A DNA stretch of 33,214 nucleotides from an uncultured Pirellulaceae bacterium (GTDB taxonomy: Bacteria; Planctomycetota; Planctomycetia; Pirellulales; Pirellulaceae): NCBI GenBank assembly GCA_938010615.1, contig CALLUY010000135.1:1-33214 (forward strand). The letters run 5' to 3'. The stretch's first letter is position 1. Each line of letters opens with the position of its first letter. The notes beneath the pieces were generated by a model, which ran no database searches, was not told where the DNA came from, and worked only from the letters and a program-made list of their open reading frames with translations. Positions 31,912-33,214 of this stretch are shown here, one piece after another. The position numbers were made by a program, and so were the translations under genes.

Positions 31912-33214
31912 TGAACCCTTTGAAACTTCGACAACGTTCCCTTTCACTGATCGTGCTCGCGTGGATTTTCTCGTGCTCCGCAACCGCGTTCAGCCAAGAC
32001 ATCGACGCGCGGATCTCGACGCGTGAAGCTTGGGTCGGTTCGCCGATCGTGCTTCAACTGCAAATCCGCAATGCGAAAAATTACTCGCTGCCCGAAGACT
32101 TTGAGATCGACGGTTGCAACGTCCGCAGTGCCGGCACGCCATCGCAGTCCTCACAGATCACGATCATTAACGGTCGGCGTAGCGAAAGCCGTAGCGTCAC
32201 GATGCAGTACCAGATCACGCCGCGCCGAGCCGGAGAGTTTCAAATTCCAGAACTCGCTGTGGAAGTCGACGGCCAAACGAAAAGGACGCGGCCGATCAGC
32301 TTTGTGGCCACCAAAAGCGAAACCGGTGATCTGCTGTTCGTCGAAGTCGAAGGCGACAAGGAATCAGTCTTCGTCGGTCAGCCTTTGGACATCAAGCTCA
32401 AGATCTGGGTCAAACCCTACGTTGATCGCAAAAACAACATCAAGCTCGACGAAGGCCAGATGTGGCAGTTGCTCTCGAACCAAACTTCTTGGGGCTCGTT
32501 CGAGGATCGCATGCAAGAGCTGACCGAAAACCGCCAACGCCCCGGCGGCGAGTCCATCCTGCGAAAGGACGAAAAAGGTCGCTCGCGCGAGTATTACCTT
32601 TACGAGATCAACGGCACGATCTATCCAACAAAACCCGGCAAGATCGACGCCAGTGATCTACAAGTGGTCGTCAACTATCCGCTTTCGCTTGGCCGCCGCC
32701 GCGATCCGATGGATAGCTTTTTCGGCGACAGTCCTTTTGGCGGAAGCTCGTTGATGAAAGAAATGATGGGCGATGATTTCTTTTCCTCACCTTTTGGCCG
32801 CCGGCTGACGGTCACCGAATCGCGTCCTGTCGTTGCCGAGGCCAACGTGAACTCGACGGAAGTCCTGCCGGTTCCTGACGCCGGCCAGCCCGCCGACTAT
32901 CGCGGCGCGGTTGGGCGTTACAAGATCATCGCCGAAGCCGATCCGAAAAACGTCGCTGCCGGAGATCCCGTCACGTTGCGGCTCGGAATCATTGGCGACG
33001 GCCCGATGGAGCTCGTTCAGGCTCCGCCGCTGCACGACATCGATTCGCTGGTGGATGACTTTCAAGTGACCGATCAGTCGCTGGCGGGATTCGTGCAGGA
33101 CGACACCAAAGTTTTCATGACCACGATCCGGCCACGCTCTGAAGAAGTCGTGCAGATCCCGCCGATTCCATTCAGCTTTTTCGACCCCGACAAAAAGGAA
33201 TACCAAACCGTTTA
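31911..33214 (+). CDS. batD: BatD-like protein, N-terminal part (cut by window end)
   Basis: An open frame runs from ATG 31911, overlapping the previous stop (TAATG), to the window edge: 434 codons without a stop. Residues 1-28 are a signal peptide (SLIVLAWIFSCSATAFSQ). The rest is the oxygen-tolerance/BatD beta-sandwich array: ISTREAWVGSPIVLQLQIRN, YQITPRRAGEFQIPEL, FVGQPLDIKLKIWV, and a later domain with AEADPKNVAAGDPVTLRLGI and IPPIPFSFFDPDKKEYQTV. The FFDP element is characteristic. A glycine/phenylalanine-rich stretch (DSFFGDSPFGGSS) lies between domains. Predicted periplasmic, with a C-terminal anchor expected beyond the window. Confidence 0.88.
   Translation, partial: MNPLKLRQRSLSLIVLAWIFSCSATAFSQDIDARISTREAWVGSPIVLQLQIRNAKNYSLPEDFEIDGCNVRSAGTPSQSSQITIINGRRSESRSVTMQYQITPRRAGEFQIPELAVEVDGQTKRTRPISFVATKSETGDLLFVEVEGDKESVFVGQPLDIKLKIWVKPYVDRKNNIKLDEGQMWQLLSNQTSWGSFEDRMQELTENRQRPGGESILRKDEKGRSREYYLYEINGTIYPTKPGKIDASDLQVVVNYPLSLGRRRDPMDSFFGDSPFGGSSLMKEMMGDDFFSSPFGRRLTVTESRPVVAEANVNSTEVLPVPDAGQPADYRGAVGRYKIIAEADPKNVAAGDPVTLRLGIIGDGPMELVQAPPLHDIDSLVDDFQVTDQSLAGFVQDDTKVFMTTIRPRSEEVVQIPPIPFSFFDPDKKEYQTV

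Overview
The window looks like a chromosomal segment of a marine planctomycete, probably Pirellulales. This rests on gene content and style: a TIGR02996 domain protein, a MoxR/DUF58/Bat operon with a fused BatB-BatC, a DUF6435 small protein, and many families of GC-rich intergenic palindromes. The lineage is inferred from these features, not from a marker gene.

Layout. The left edge (1-138) is the 3' end of an ISL3-type insertion sequence, followed by a STAS-domain protein (365-853). From 1006 to 9565 runs a long, tightly overlapping operon for an Mrp-type multisubunit cation/proton antiporter. Its order is E, F, G, MrpA-C-terminal-like (MbhD/E), B, C, D, a second D-like, a small membrane protein and a third D-like subunit. 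The order follows the archaeal Mbh module, not the Bacillus Mrp operon. The chain of ATGA-type overlaps is broken only twice, each time by a mirrored pair of palindromic repeats, and mrpC carries an in-frame repeat and a His-rich insert.

9567-13636 holds a long palindrome, a DUF6940 gene broken by an in-frame TGA and overlapping an ADP-ribosylglycohydrolase gene, a secreted protein of unknown function, cysteine synthase and a 53-residue DUF6435 protein. 13637-16935 looks like accessory DNA: two attC-like sites each sit 20-26 bases before the start of a cassette-like hypothetical gene, with no integrase visible, and a small HELGH membrane protein follows. 17060-18779 (minus) has a conserved protein often called 3-methyladenine DNA glycosylase and a methyltransferase. 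Threonine synthase runs the other way (18955-20322) and converges on an AhpD-like gene across a nested palindrome.

The AhpD-like gene (20526-21122, minus) is the most notable item. A TGA sits exactly at the second Cys of its CxxC redox motif and is followed 18 bases later by a hairpin with a GGTCA loop, which fits a bacterial SECIS. It is therefore most simply read as a selenoprotein with a CxxU active site. After it come a secreted alpha/beta hydrolase, a LOG-family protein, tRNA-Arg(UCU), and a KefB-type antiporter broken by one amber codon.

The right end (25565-33214) is a co-directional moxR, DUF58, BatD-like, batA, batB/C fusion, batD (cut by the window end) cluster, predicted to encode a MoxR AAA+ ATPase working with envelope-anchored von Willebrand A proteins. 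moxR is separated from the rest by about 320 bases of palindromic repeats.
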